This document shows, one piece after another, positions 13,729-22,254 of a stretch of DNA of 39,162 nucleotides. Each line of letters opens with the position of its first letter. Position 1 is the stretch's first letter. The translations under genes were made by a program, and so were the position numbers. Source of the stretch: a virus. Under the pieces are notes generated by a model, which did not search any database, had not been told where the DNA came from, and worked only from the letters and a program-made list of their open reading frames with translations. The stretch is from IMG/VR virus record IMGVR_UViG_3300048586_000105, positions 1-39,162 of that record. One strand, given 5' to 3'.

Positions 13729-14331
13729 CTAATTCTTAAGGGCTGCCTGTATAGCTGAAGGTAGTTGGTTAGTGTCAATCTGCTTTGTGAGCTTCGTCTG
13801 CTCAACTTTCTTCTTGAATGCTTCGCTGTTGACTACTGCATCATCAGCGACGTCGAACGTTACCTTGCCAAGGAAGTTGTCTAAGGCGTGCTGTGTTGGC
13901 GCAATTCCTAGCCTGAAGCGATAAATGACATCAAGCCCGTGTTTCGTAACCATCTCTTGCTGTTCTCCTATTATCTGGCCCGCGCGGACCTTAATTTCAC
14001 TTAGGTGGCAGTAGGTCGTGTTCCACCCATTAACCTGCACCGTTACGAATTTCCCCCACTGCGGGCGCGTTCCCGTGTCGACAACGGTGCCAGCTTTGAA
14101 CTCGTTCTCCGGCTTCCTGGTTGTGGCAACATCTCCGCGCCACTCCTGCGTATGAAGGTGGGGACCACTCACCATGCCGGTTGCGCCAGTGAGCCCAAGA
14201 GTCACGCCATTTATCACCACCGGAGTACCGGTTGGGCAGGCGCGATCATTACCTCTGTGCGGATGGTCCTTCGAGTACGGGGCAGAGGTGGCACCGTACG
14301 GGAATGAGACCTTGTAATCCTTTGCTGTCAT
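13729..14331 (-). CDS. M23-type peptidoglycan endopeptidase (lysin)
   Basis: This encodes 200 residues. Zinc-site motifs of M23 peptidases are present: H25-RGN-D29, H58-L-H60 within GPHLH, and Y107-C-H109-L. In ordinary M23 enzymes the Y-x-H-L strand comes before GPHLH; here it comes after, as in a circularly permuted domain. The C-terminal 60 residues form a separate helical region that may bind the cell wall. There is no signal peptide, so release would need the nearby holin-like protein. Its place in the lysis block makes it the likely endolysin; a tail-associated role is less likely. Confidence 0.8.
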   Translation of the reverse strand: MTAKDYKVSFPYGATSAPYSKDHPHRGNDRACPTGTPVVINGVTLGLTGATGMVSGPHLHTQEWRGDVATTRKPENEFKAGTVVDTGTRPQWGKFVTVQVNGWNTTYCHLSEIKVRAGQIIGEQQEMVTKHGLDVIYRFRLGIAPTQHALDNFLGKVTFDVADDAVVNSEAFKKKVEQTKLTKQIDTNQLPSAIQAALKN

Positions 14332-14342
14332 GTAGCTCCTTT

Positions 14343-14453
14343 CTACTTATGACGTGATTGATAAAACATGAGAATAATGAGGGCAACTGCAATGCCCCAG
14401 CAGACAGCGGCAATATGTATGCCGTGGTTGACCCACCAGAAGGGGTTGTCCAT
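14343..14453 (-). CDS. 36-residue membrane protein in lysis block
   Basis: A single transmembrane helix (IHIAAVCWGIAVALIILMFY) runs between a short aromatic N-terminus and a basic tail. It starts two bases after the preceding stop. This could be a holin, antiholin or spanin-like accessory; nothing more specific is visible. Confidence 0.5.
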   Translation of the reverse strand: MDNPFWWVNHGIHIAAVCWGIAVALIILMFYQSRHK

Positions 14454-14455
14454 CT

Positions 14456-14674
14456 TCACGGCTCGTTCCGCTTCTTGTTAAGTTGCTTGCCTAGCTCGAA
14501 GGCCGGTGGGGCTGCCACGATGCCGACGAGTGCGATCTCAATCTCTTTGAAGTCCGTGTCTGGGTAGTTGCTGTCTATGAAGACCACGAACACGAGACCA
14601 ATAAGGGCGGCCAGTTGGATGATGGCCCAGGCGACTATGCGGGCCTTAAGGGCGTCAAACTCATTTGTTGCCAT
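14456..14674 (-). CDS. 72-residue membrane protein, holin candidate
   Basis: Two hydrophobic segments (about residues 13-33 and 45-58) are separated by an acidic loop, with a basic C-terminus (KKRNEP). This class II holin-like topology makes it a second holin candidate besides 13502-13717. The start overlaps the preceding 36-residue gene by 14 bases. Confidence 0.65.
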   Translation of the reverse strand: MATNEFDALKARIVAWAIIQLAALIGLVFVVFIDSNYPDTDFKEIEIALVGIVAAPPAFELGKQLNKKRNEP

Positions 14675-14771
14675 GCCCGCGTCGCTCGCTGATTATCTGT
14701 ATGAGCCATCTGTCCAGCGCGATGCCGACTGCGAGGCCAAGTACGAAGTAGACAATGTAGATAGCAATCAT
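14661..14771 (-). CDS. 36-residue membrane protein in lysis block
   Basis: The ATG overlaps the stop of the fibre gene (ATGA). One transmembrane helix (AIYIVYFVLGLAVGIAL) is followed by a charged tail. Together with 14343-14453 and 14456-14674 it forms a run of three mini-membrane genes. Confidence 0.5.
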   Translation of the reverse strand: MIAIYIVYFVLGLAVGIALDRWLIQIISERRGHGNK

Positions 14772-16114
14772 GACTCAGCCTCGTACATGAAGTGGCCACG
14801 GATGGCCTTAGCACCAGAACTTGTCCACGTAGCGCCAGGATCATGATTCTTGTACAAGGTTGCAGTTAAGTTGCCGGCTGCGGTTGTTGCCATGCCAGGA
14901 GTCGTAAGCGCTGCTCCATTGTCAGACGTGGTGAGACCCTGGAAGCGGACAGCGTTCTTTGGTGTGAATGGAAGCTGGAAGGTTGTTGCAGTTGAGTTGC
15001 TTGTCCCAGTAATCGCTAGGTAGCCAAACACCCATCTTCCGACCTTGACGTAGTTGGAATCTGAGGTGGTTGGCGTTCCGGAGAATCCAGTTGCCGCTAG
15101 GTTCCAAGTCTTTGAACTGCCGAAGCCGTTATTGTTTGTAGGATAGACAGCAATATTGTTACTGTCGACGCCGGTCTGAGTAATGGCAGTTATGTTGCTT
15201 GCATCAGTTGTAACCTTAGCCACCCGTAGATGATTAGCTGCTAGCGATGGTGCCGCCGCTCCGACGGACACCTCGGTATAGACAACTGCGCCAGAAGTAT
15301 TGACGTCAACGTAAGTATCCTTGGTCGCGGTGTATGTCTTGTTCGCCTCTGTCAGTGTGTATCGCACGCCACCGATGTAGTACACAATGTTTGAGAACGA
15401 GCCCTGGCGGCCGGAAACGATTGCGATGACCCCGCCGCTGAACACGTAGTCGCTGATGATTTCGGCGAAGCGAGCTTTCAGCTCTGTGTCGCCTACTGCC
15501 GCTGGCCCAATCTTTGCGTTGGTTACAGCATCATCTGCAATCTTCGGAGTCGTGACTGCCTGGTCTGCAAGAGCTGCCGTTATGACGTTGGCCTTGATCT
15601 GAATTGATTGGCGGAGGTCGGTGATGTTGGCATCTACAACTGTCGTGGAAGAGGCCGGCACGGTCACGCGAGCCAGCTTGATGTACGGGTTGCCTGCTCC
15701 GACCGAGGACTGAATCGTTGGGTCCGATGGATCGCTCGGTGAGCCTGCAGGCGTTCCAGATACAGCCTTGAACTTGAGTGCGCCGTCGTTGTTCGTCACG
15801 CCGGTGTTAGGGACTGATTCGTCCATGTAGGCCACGATGATGTCGCGGCGTGGGTTCGTAGGGTCTGCGGCTCCGATCACGACGTTGTTGACGGCGTCTG
15901 ACCAGCCTGCGTAGTGAATGAGTGTGTCAGCTAGGAACCCGCGCCCGGCTGCGATGTCGACTGACATGTTCGCGCCCGCGCCCCGCTGACTTACCTTCCA
16001 AGAGTTCGCGTTGTTGACGAGGTCTACACCGCTCGAGAAAAGTCCTGAGAAGATGTCCATGATGCCCTGGACGCTGGATTTCCCGTTGTCGTGTAGTCCG
16101 ATGTAGTTGCCCAT
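14768..16114 (-). CDS. Tail fibre / receptor-binding baseplate protein
   Basis: This encodes 448 residues. The N-terminal half (NSWKVSQRGAGANMSVDIAAGRGFL, then TNPRRDIIVAYMD and PYIKLARVTVPASSTTVVDANITDLRQ) is the pattern of siphovirus baseplate proteins that attach the receptor-binding part. Low-complexity G/T/N/S-rich sequence and a beta-rich C-terminal domain follow, as in trimeric fibres. It is the last structural gene before the lysis block. Host-range function is inferred. Confidence 0.75.
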   Translation of the reverse strand: MGNYIGLHDNGKSSVQGIMDIFSGLFSSGVDLVNNANSWKVSQRGAGANMSVDIAAGRGFLADTLIHYAGWSDAVNNVVIGAADPTNPRRDIIVAYMDESVPNTGVTNNDGALKFKAVSGTPAGSPSDPSDPTIQSSVGAGNPYIKLARVTVPASSTTVVDANITDLRQSIQIKANVITAALADQAVTTPKIADDAVTNAKIGPAAVGDTELKARFAEIISDYVFSGGVIAIVSGRQGSFSNIVYYIGGVRYTLTEANKTYTATKDTYVDVNTSGAVVYTEVSVGAAAPSLAANHLRVAKVTTDASNITAITQTGVDSNNIAVYPTNNNGFGSSKTWNLAATGFSGTPTTSDSNYVKVGRWVFGYLAITGTSNSTATTFQLPFTPKNAVRFQGLTTSDNGAALTTPGMATTAAGNLTATLYKNHDPGATWTSSGAKAIRGHFMYEAES

Positions 16115-16166
16115 ATGTAGTTGGTCCTGCTTATACTATTAGATTATCAAAAATAATGCTCGTCTA

Positions 16167-16640
16167 CTAGGCAGTTCCTTCTAATTGTGGCAATAGAAGT
16201 CGCGCTGCGATGTAGTAGTCGTGGTCGTCAACGGCGTCGTTGTTGAATATGGACGCTACGAACTTATGCGTGTTGGTCACCGCGTCAAAGCCGTAGAGGT
16301 CGTCCATGATCCAGAAGCTCATTTCGTCTATGAATGCGCCGGTCGGATAGTTGAACCCTGGTGCATAGGCGTCCTGATACAGGGTGAAGAGCGGAGTAAT
16401 CATTGTCAGCGTTGACTCGCCAGGGCTGATAGTAAAGGTCTTTGTGCGCGTCTGTTTAGACGGAACGAAGATGGGGCCAACCAAGAGCGGATCGTCGGCA
16501 AAGTCTGGGTATGCCCGAACGCGTAGCACGTCGCCGCCGACTGGCTGCCTTGTCTTCAGCTGTAGAAGCTCGCGCTCTACCGCCGCGAGGCGGCTGATAA
16601 GTCTTGTCTCTAGTGTGTTCTCTGCTCTGTTTACTGACAT
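16167..16640 (-). CDS. Minor tail protein of unknown function
   Basis: This encodes 157 residues. An N-terminal helix with coiled-coil character (TLETRLISRLAAVERELLQLKTRQ) is followed by a beta-rich body. It lies between the tail-tip Gp37-like gene and the fibre gene, so it is probably a baseplate or fibre-adaptor component. I recognise no specific family. Confidence 0.6.
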   Translation of the reverse strand: MSVNRAENTLETRLISRLAAVERELLQLKTRQPVGGDVLRVRAYPDFADDPLLVGPIFVPSKQTRTKTFTISPGESTLTMITPLFTLYQDAYAPGFNYPTGAFIDEMSFWIMDDLYGFDAVTNTHKFVASIFNNDAVDDHDYYIAARLLLPQLEGTA

Positions 16641-17705
16641 TTATGTGCTCGTGTATATTCTGACGGACTCATTATCGTTGTCGTCTATTGAGAGTTCCGT
16701 CTTCTCAATGCGATACATGCCGTTGATGTGTTCCAGCAGCCGGTAGCCGTTGAACTTGATTCGTACGCGGTCCCCGATGCCGTAGTCGCTGTAGTACGGC
16801 GCGATGTTGCCGTCCACCGTGATGACTGGGACTTCAAAGGGCCACGCCCAGGCGCTCAACTCCGCTTGCGCCGCGTCCGTGACGCCACCGTCTGAGTCGT
16901 CTGTCCCGTTGGTTGTTATGACCCGCTGACGGAGCTTGTAGGCGATCTGCGCGTCTGGGTCGTTGGCTGTGATGACCGGAACCGTCTCGTCACCGATACC
17001 GGCTCCAAGCGCGATGACTTGGTTCGCCAGCTCGGTCGCATCCTTGGGGTTCTCAAAGTCAAGGATGTTGTTCGGGTACTCAAAGACAACGTCCGGTCTG
17101 TCTGAGCCCATAGCGGCGTAGGTGTTGAAGACCTTGTCGTGGGTGAACTCCATGTCAAAGGCGGCTGTCTGGACCCGCGTGAGCGCTTGCAGCGCATCCT
17201 TGAGATTGGTTCGTCGGTACGTGCGGTCGTGGCTACCAACAGAGGCAACAAGGCCGCGTGTGACGCCGTAGTCACCATTGGGCAGGCTCTGAGATTCATC
17301 TATGAGGTTCCATGCGATGTCAGTGGCCGGCACTGCAGTGAAGATGCGCTCTGCGTCCGTGTAGCGGAAGGCGAAGAGGTTCAAGAAGCCCATTGCTCGG
17401 ACGTCCAGGACTGCCCCGCTCTTCGTGACTCGCGGCTTGGCATAGATCAACTGACCACCAGTGACGTAGCTTTCGCCACGACGGATGCGAACCTCTGTGG
17501 AGCCAACGTTCAAGAGCGTTGTTGGATGGACGTTCGCCTTGCGGCAGTAGTCTTCAAAGGTATTGAGGTCGAGCGTCCACTTGATCTCGTCAGCCTCGTT
17601 GCGGCTCTTCTTGATCTGGCGATCAGCGGCTTGCCCTGAGATGTCAGCAAGCAGATTGCCGTCCGGTGACCAGAGCTCAAAGCTGTACTTGGAGCCACGA
17701 AGCAT
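16641..17705 (-). CDS. Tail-tip protein, Gp37-like (tail-associated hub)
   Basis: This encodes 354 residues. The fold pattern (FELWSPDGNLLADI, then a run of beta-strands, ADIAWNLIDESQ, DALQALTRVQTAAFDMEFT, then GDRVRIKFNGYRL near the end) is that of siphovirus ReqiPepy6 Gp37-like hub proteins that follow Dit. It builds the tail tip between the Dit ring and the fibres. The ATG overlaps the Dit stop (TGATG). No peptidase or lysozyme domain is visible in it. Confidence 0.75.
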   Translation of the reverse strand: MLRGSKYSFELWSPDGNLLADISGQAADRQIKKSRNEADEIKWTLDLNTFEDYCRKANVHPTTLLNVGSTEVRIRRGESYVTGGQLIYAKPRVTKSGAVLDVRAMGFLNLFAFRYTDAERIFTAVPATDIAWNLIDESQSLPNGDYGVTRGLVASVGSHDRTYRRTNLKDALQALTRVQTAAFDMEFTHDKVFNTYAAMGSDRPDVVFEYPNNILDFENPKDATELANQVIALGAGIGDETVPVITANDPDAQIAYKLRQRVITTNGTDDSDGGVTDAAQAELSAWAWPFEVPVITVDGNIAPYYSDYGIGDRVRIKFNGYRLLEHINGMYRIEKTELSIDDNDNESVRIYTST

Positions 17706-18562
17706 CACACCCCTACATAGGCAGGGTTAAAGGTGACTTCAAGCGTGCCGGTGTCGCTGCCTCCACCAGACGCAAAGATGATGACGTTGTTACCCGGTTG
17801 CATGGCCCACCACTCCGAGTCCAGAGACTTGGTGCTGAGTAGGTTCGCGCTGCCGTTGAGAACAATCGTCTTATCAAGCATGTTGATCTCAACCACGTCG
17901 CCGTTGAGCAGCGTGTAGTTGAGCTGCATGACCTGGCCAGTAGTCGCGTTCAAGATGTACGGGCTCGTGAGTGAGTCGCGAAGCGTGATCACTGGCCAAG
18001 ACAGCATCGTTCCTGGGTTGTTAGCTGCGTACGTTCCACCGAGTACGCCACCAAAGGTGATTGGGAACGTCAGCGGGAACGTGATGCCAGTTGGCTCTGG
18101 TAGGAGCACCTGGCCGGACGACACTTCATCTACTGAGAACAGCTGCGGCTGTGGCACCACGATGCTGACCATGAAGTCGCAGTAGTCAATGTTGGTCTGC
18201 GAGAAGACTGGCCGACGCGGGATGCCATAGAAGTAGTACTGGGCGCCTGAGAGGGTCGTGAACTCAAAGCGCGTAAGCACTGGTGTGCCGTTGGCTTCGC
18301 GGTTGATCGCAAAGGCTGAGGCGAACGCTCGGCGGTTCTCTTCGTAGAGAGCGACTGAGCCACCGCGGATGTATCCCTCCAGCGTTACCAGCCGTGGACC
18401 GTAGAACGCACTGGAGGCGTTGCCACCGTCTTCGCCGGCCTTCTCATTTATTGATAGCCGGTACTCGGGAGTGTCTAGGCCGAGCACGGGGCTCTTGAGC
18501 CAGAAGTCGTTCGGAGCGGATAGGTCGTGCAGCTTGAGACTGCCTGCGTAGAAGTTCTGCAT
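17705..18562 (-). CDS. Distal tail protein (Dit)
   Basis: This encodes 285 residues, directly after the tape measure. The N-terminal half (LKLHDLSAPNDFWLKSPVLGLDTPEYR, RLVTLEGYIRGG) and a C-terminal galectin-like beta domain fit the siphovirus Dit family (phage_tail_2 type), which forms the hexameric ring joining tail tube to tip. Gene order tape measure, Dit, hub, fibre supports the call. Confidence 0.82.
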   Translation of the reverse strand: MQNFYAGSLKLHDLSAPNDFWLKSPVLGLDTPEYRLSINEKAGEDGGNASSAFYGPRLVTLEGYIRGGSVALYEENRRAFASAFAINREANGTPVLTRFEFTTLSGAQYYFYGIPRRPVFSQTNIDYCDFMVSIVVPQPQLFSVDEVSSGQVLLPEPTGITFPLTFPITFGGVLGGTYAANNPGTMLSWPVITLRDSLTSPYILNATTGQVMQLNYTLLNGDVVEINMLDKTIVLNGSANLLSTKSLDSEWWAMQPGNNVIIFASGGGSDTGTLEVTFNPAYVGV

Positions 18563-18564
18563 AA

Positions 18565-20109
18565 CTAGGCGACTGCCAACCTCCAGCCGAGTTCGCGGAC
18601 AGCGGCTTCCATATCAGTCTGGTTGTAGACGTTGAAGGTGTTGTGCTGTGTCACGCCCCCAACCATGTCGGCTGTCTGGCTTGCGTTGTAGACGCGTGAG
18701 CCTCTTGGCAGATTCACAAGCTCGGGACCACGTTCGCCAACGACGGCCAGTCCACCAGGAGCAGAACGGGTACCAGTAGCAAAGCCCGGTATCACGTCCT
18801 TGATCTTGCCGAGCGGTCCAGGGATGTCAATGTTGCCGATTGCAGTCCGGATCATGCCTCCGACGCCGGAGAACAGGTCAACCATCCGCTGGGGGAGGTC
18901 TTTCACAGCTTCGTAAGCTGCAAGGAACGGCGCAGCGATGAAGTCACGAACGTTGTTCATGATGTTCTTCAGTCGCTGTACAGCAGTGTTGAAGGCGTCG
19001 GCCATGCTGGAACCCGCGTTCCAGGCGATTTTCTGCAAGCTCATGAACTGATTAGCTACCCACGTCACCGTCTTGATGACGACGTTGAGTGCGTTGATAA
19101 GTAGCCAGAGCGCTGCAACGAGTGTCACCCCGATGACGATGGCGAGTGCCTTGATGACTGGCACAAGCACCGGCTCGAGCAAGCGCCATGCTTCCTTTAG
19201 CGAAGGGAACAGTTCGTTCTTTAGCGTGTTCCATAGGGCAGATAGCGATGGGCCAAGGTGCTCCTGAAGCACACTCCACACAGCGCGGGCGGCGTCAGCT
19301 ACCTTGCGGAACGCGTCGCCAAGCCATGCCATTGCGTCACGGCTAACCACTTCAGTCTTAGCGATCAGTGAGTCCCAGTCGCCACCGTTGGCGAGCTTGT
19401 CCAGCTGGTTAGAGATGCCCTCAAAGATGGGCGCCGTGGCAGCTCCTGCAAGCATCTGCAGCTTGTCCTTGATCTGGTCAAAGCGTGCAGCAGCGGTCTG
19501 TCCTTGCGCAGACACGAGCGAATAGTCAATGCCCATCTCCTTGAGCACGCGGCTGATGGACTCCATCGCAGGGATGCCCTCCTTCTTGAGTTCGTTGATA
19601 CGAACGCGGGGGAGGTTGAAACGATCTGTGATGGACACCCAGTCACCACCAAGAGCCTCACGAAGCGAGAAGACCGCTCCTGTAAGCCCTTGTTCTGGGT
19701 TGATGGCTGCAAGTACCTCTGCTTGTCGTACGAGGTCTTCTAGGGCCACGCCCGTCTGTTTGCTGACTGGTGTGAGCTGAGCGGCGGCATCGGCCATGTC
19801 CGTGAATGAGAACTGCGTTGCGGCAGCTTCCTTCTTAACCCACGCCAGGACCTTGGCGACCTTGTCGGCGTCTTGTGTGAACGCCATCAGCTTGGTCTCT
19901 GCTTGCTGAACCGAGCTATTGAACTTGAAGCCAAGCGCGACAGAGGCAGTTGCAGCAGCGGCGGTCAACGCCCCTAGTGCAATCACTCCTGCCTTAGCAG
20001 CTCCAGCAGCCTTGCTCTTGACACCGTCCAGAGATGAAGAGACCCCGCCTAGTTCCTTACTGGCTTGATCCTTTGCTCGTATGATGATGTCGATATTCTT
20101 TGTAGCCAT
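18565..20109 (-). CDS. Tape measure protein
   Basis: This encodes 514 residues. Alanine-rich helical sequence with a hydrophobic region (about residues 315-350) and a C-terminal GPELVNLPRGSRVYNA segment are typical of siphovirus tape measures. The N-terminal IDIIIRAKDQASKELGGVSSSL is the standard start. By the rule of about 0.15 nm per residue, tail length would be about 75-80 nm, which is short for a siphovirus. Its ATG shares a base with the stop of the frameshifted chaperone (TAATG). Confidence 0.9.
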   Translation of the reverse strand: MATKNIDIIIRAKDQASKELGGVSSSLDGVKSKAAGAAKAGVIALGALTAAAATASVALGFKFNSSVQQAETKLMAFTQDADKVAKVLAWVKKEAAATQFSFTDMADAAAQLTPVSKQTGVALEDLVRQAEVLAAINPEQGLTGAVFSLREALGGDWVSITDRFNLPRVRINELKKEGIPAMESISRVLKEMGIDYSLVSAQGQTAAARFDQIKDKLQMLAGAATAPIFEGISNQLDKLANGGDWDSLIAKTEVVSRDAMAWLGDAFRKVADAARAVWSVLQEHLGPSLSALWNTLKNELFPSLKEAWRLLEPVLVPVIKALAIVIGVTLVAALWLLINALNVVIKTVTWVANQFMSLQKIAWNAGSSMADAFNTAVQRLKNIMNNVRDFIAAPFLAAYEAVKDLPQRMVDLFSGVGGMIRTAIGNIDIPGPLGKIKDVIPGFATGTRSAPGGLAVVGERGPELVNLPRGSRVYNASQTADMVGGVTQHNTFNVYNQTDMEAAVRELGWRLAVA

Positions 20110-20348
20110 TAGGTGTTGCCTGAACCGCGTTGCTGCTCGCCACGCTTTACTTCTAATTTATCACGTTTACCGTCTAATTCCCACAGCTTCAGTGCTCTCA
20201 GAATCTCTTCCGCGGGCTCTTGAATTGCCTCGTGGTAACTCAGATGCAGACGTTCCCTATAACGTAGGAACGCAATCTCACTGACGTAGGCTTCGTCGCC
20301 TGGCAGAACGGAGTCGCGGACGACTATTCGTTCGTAGGCTTCAGCCCT
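20109..20348 (-). CDS. T-like extension of tail chaperone, made by -1 frameshift
   Basis: This stretch appears empty in ordinary gene calling but is fully open in the -1 frame from the slippery site to a TAA overlapping the tape-measure ATG. It adds 79 residues, strongly helical and charged, after 109 shared residues, giving a 188-residue GT protein. A T-domain-like LxYHEAI motif and the exact fit of the frame to the gap support this strongly. Confidence 0.82.
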   Translation of the reverse strand, partial: RAEAYERIVVRDSVLPGDEAYVSEIAFLRYRERLHLSYHEAIQEPAEEILRALKLWELDGKRDKLEVKRGEQQRGSGNT

Positions 20349-20674
20349 TTTGGGTCAGTCTCTGCTCCGTTGATGGCGTTGAATAGTGAATCAAAGACAT
20401 CTTTTGGTAGGCCCATGAGGTGGTCTTTGGTGAAGTCAGTAACAGCAGCTAACCCGGATGCGTCGAGTTCTAGGACCTTTCCACCGATGACGCGCTTCAT
20501 AACGAAGTCGTTCTGGTACTCGAGCGCCTGCTCGTCGGTCATGTTCGCAACGTCAAGGTTCTTGAGCGCGATGAGGTCGCCATAGTTGGCCGGGATGAAC
20601 GTGATGTAGCAGTCCTGCCAACCTTCGCCAACGGACGCCAAAGAGAACCGCCGTGTGATCGCCAGCTGGCCCAT
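20324..20674 (-). CDS. Tail assembly chaperone, short form (G-like)
   Basis: This encodes 116 residues between the tail tube and tape measure genes, the invariant position of the lambda-G equivalent. It ends normally at 20324, but seven codons before the stop lies a -1 slippery heptamer, C-CCA-AAA (20354-20348). Slippage gives the longer GT form. The ratio of the two forms controls tail assembly around the tape measure. Confidence 0.82.
   Translation of the reverse strand: MGQLAITRRFSLASVGEGWQDCYITFIPANYGDLIALKNLDVANMTDEQALEYQNDFVMKRVIGGKVLELDASGLAAVTDFTKDHLMGLPKDVFDSLFNAINGAETDPKGLKPTNE
20348..20354 (-). promoter_or_regulatory. Programmed -1 frameshift site CCCAAAA
   Basis: On the minus strand the zero frame reads GAC-CCA-AAA-GGG, placing CCCAAAA as X-XXY-YYZ. 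After slipping, the -1 frame is open for 79 codons. This matches the conserved frameshift between lambda-type G and T chaperone genes. Confidence 0.82.
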
Positions 20675-21654
20675 TAGTAGCTCGCAGTCGTGTTAGTGAG
20701 TACTGCGTCCCAGCTCTTGGCGTCAGACAGGCTGTAGAGACAGTTGAAGCCGAGTGTCTGCTCGGTCATGTTGCCGAGGCTCTGGTCAAGGCTCCAGTCG
20801 TTGAAGTTGGTCTTGTAGAAGGTCAGAACAAGCTTTGGATTGGCAGCTGCGCCGATGGTCACGTCGGAGTTGGTGATGGTCACCTGCATGACCTGATCGG
20901 TGTCATTCACGTAGGCGTCTCGGTCCGTGTTGGTGTCATACAGCTCGGTGAAGTCGCCGGTGATCTCAACCTCTTGCGTGAAGAAGTCGATTGGTTCGTT
21001 GCTGCCGATTGCCATGTAGTCATTGATGTTGCGAGCCACAGCAACCTTGAACTCTTTGAGCTGGCGTGCAGTGGCGCCTGAAAGGCCGGCCACGTTGGCG
21101 GCTGTCTTGACGGTGATGTGCTTGGCTTTGAACTCGTTCTCGGCCGTGTACGCGACCGTGTTGCTCGTGTTGGTCGGCTTCTTCGATAGAAGGTCAGCTG
21201 AGAACTTGAGCCAGTCGCCGACAGCGACAGATAGTTCGAAGTTGTTGATTGCACCGAAGGCGTAGCGCTCGTCGCGGTTAGTGTCCTTCAGAGCGATGGT
21301 GCCAGTCAGTGGCTGGTTGCTCTGGGACTGCGCGAACGTGTGGTCTTTGACTACTGGGTTTGTGTCGGCATTATCTGCTGTGACTGGCTTTGCGCCGAAA
21401 ACAAGGGATAGCCAGGCGCCGATGGTGGAGTCGCCAACCTTGCCGCTGATCTTGCCGGCTGCGTATTCCTTTACGACATCAGTGCCGTTGAACTTGTCGA
21501 GAACGCCGAGTCCAGACTCGTTGAGTTCCTTGTCTACCTTTTGCTGAAAGTCTATTTCTAAGTGCTTGTTCCAGAAGGCCGGAGCAACAGCGGTACCTCG
21601 TACCGATTCTAGTCCTAGGCCGACTGCTATTTTTCTACCTGATTGAGCTGACAT
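20674..21654 (-). CDS. Major tail (tube) protein
   Basis: This encodes 326 residues, starting at the ATG after AGGAAGG. The N-terminus (GRKIAVGLGLESVRGTAVAPAFW) and beta-rich middle with NFELSVAVGDWLKFSADLLSKK are typical of siphovirus tube proteins. Position directly upstream of the tail chaperones supports this. The stop overlaps the chaperone start by one base. Confidence 0.82.
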   Translation of the reverse strand: MSAQSGRKIAVGLGLESVRGTAVAPAFWNKHLEIDFQQKVDKELNESGLGVLDKFNGTDVVKEYAAGKISGKVGDSTIGAWLSLVFGAKPVTADNADTNPVVKDHTFAQSQSNQPLTGTIALKDTNRDERYAFGAINNFELSVAVGDWLKFSADLLSKKPTNTSNTVAYTAENEFKAKHITVKTAANVAGLSGATARQLKEFKVAVARNINDYMAIGSNEPIDFFTQEVEITGDFTELYDTNTDRDAYVNDTDQVMQVTITNSDVTIGAAANPKLVLTFYKTNFNDWSLDQSLGNMTEQTLGFNCLYSLSDAKSWDAVLTNTTASY

Positions 21655-21814
21655 CACCTTCCTTTACTGCTTCCACAGCTGGCTGCGTGCGACGCTTTGC
21701 GATGCGGACTGCCTCTTCCACAGAGGTGGCATCCACAACAACAAAGGCGTGGTCCAGATGTACTGTGTACGGCTGAACGAGTCCGGCTTCCTGCTGCTTC
21801 TTGCGGTTATTCAT
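21635..21814 (-). CDS. Small tail-region protein of unknown function
   Basis: This encodes 59 residues, with AAAGGAT before the ATG at 21814. One beta-alpha unit (PYTVHLDHAFVVVDATSVEEAVRIAKRR) resembles small accessory proteins such as those found beside tail terminators. It overlaps the tube gene start by 20 bases. Confidence 0.6.
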   Translation of the reverse strand: MNNRKKQQEAGLVQPYTVHLDHAFVVVDATSVEEAVRIAKRRTQPAVEAVKEGDVSSIR

Positions 21815-21822
21815 ATCCTTTA

Positions 21823-22254
21823 TCATTGCACATTTACCCGTTTATTGGCAACAATTTGCAGGGTTGCCACGAGTTCCAATTGTTGACCAGTCTGGGCGAC
21901 ATCCCATCCGAGCGGGACGGCTGAGAGAAAGTCGCATACGCCGTCCAAGTCAATGGTCTGATCAAGTGCGTCCATGGTCGCATCTACGAGGTCTAGCGTT
22001 TCGTCAAAGACGTCGCCCCAGTCGCTCTCTGACGCTATCGGGCAGTGGATGTACACGTTGATGCCATAGGCACGCATGTTCTCGGCCTGCGTGAGGTACT
22101 CGCTGGTTACAGCTGATGGGACCACCGTTGCTGCGGGGTAACCGCTGAACTGCTCCTTGATCGTGCCGGCCACCTCTACGTATGCAGACGAACCGCTTTG
22201 CTGAACGCCTTGTACTACCTGAATGATCTTGTCTCGTATTGCCTTGTATGCCAT
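21823..22254 (-). CDS. Tail terminator / completion protein
   Basis: This encodes 143 residues at the position of lambda gpU-like terminators, between the gp10-like gene and the tube gene. The alternating alpha/beta pattern (IKEQFSGYPAATVVPSAVTSEYLTQAENM, then INVYIHCPI) fits the family. It caps the tail tube and meets the head connector. Assignment is mainly by gene order. Confidence 0.65.
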   Translation of the reverse strand: MAYKAIRDKIIQVVQGVQQSGSSAYVEVAGTIKEQFSGYPAATVVPSAVTSEYLTQAENMRAYGINVYIHCPIASESDWGDVFDETLDLVDATMDALDQTIDLDGVCDFLSAVPLGWDVAQTGQQLELVATLQIVANKRVNVQ

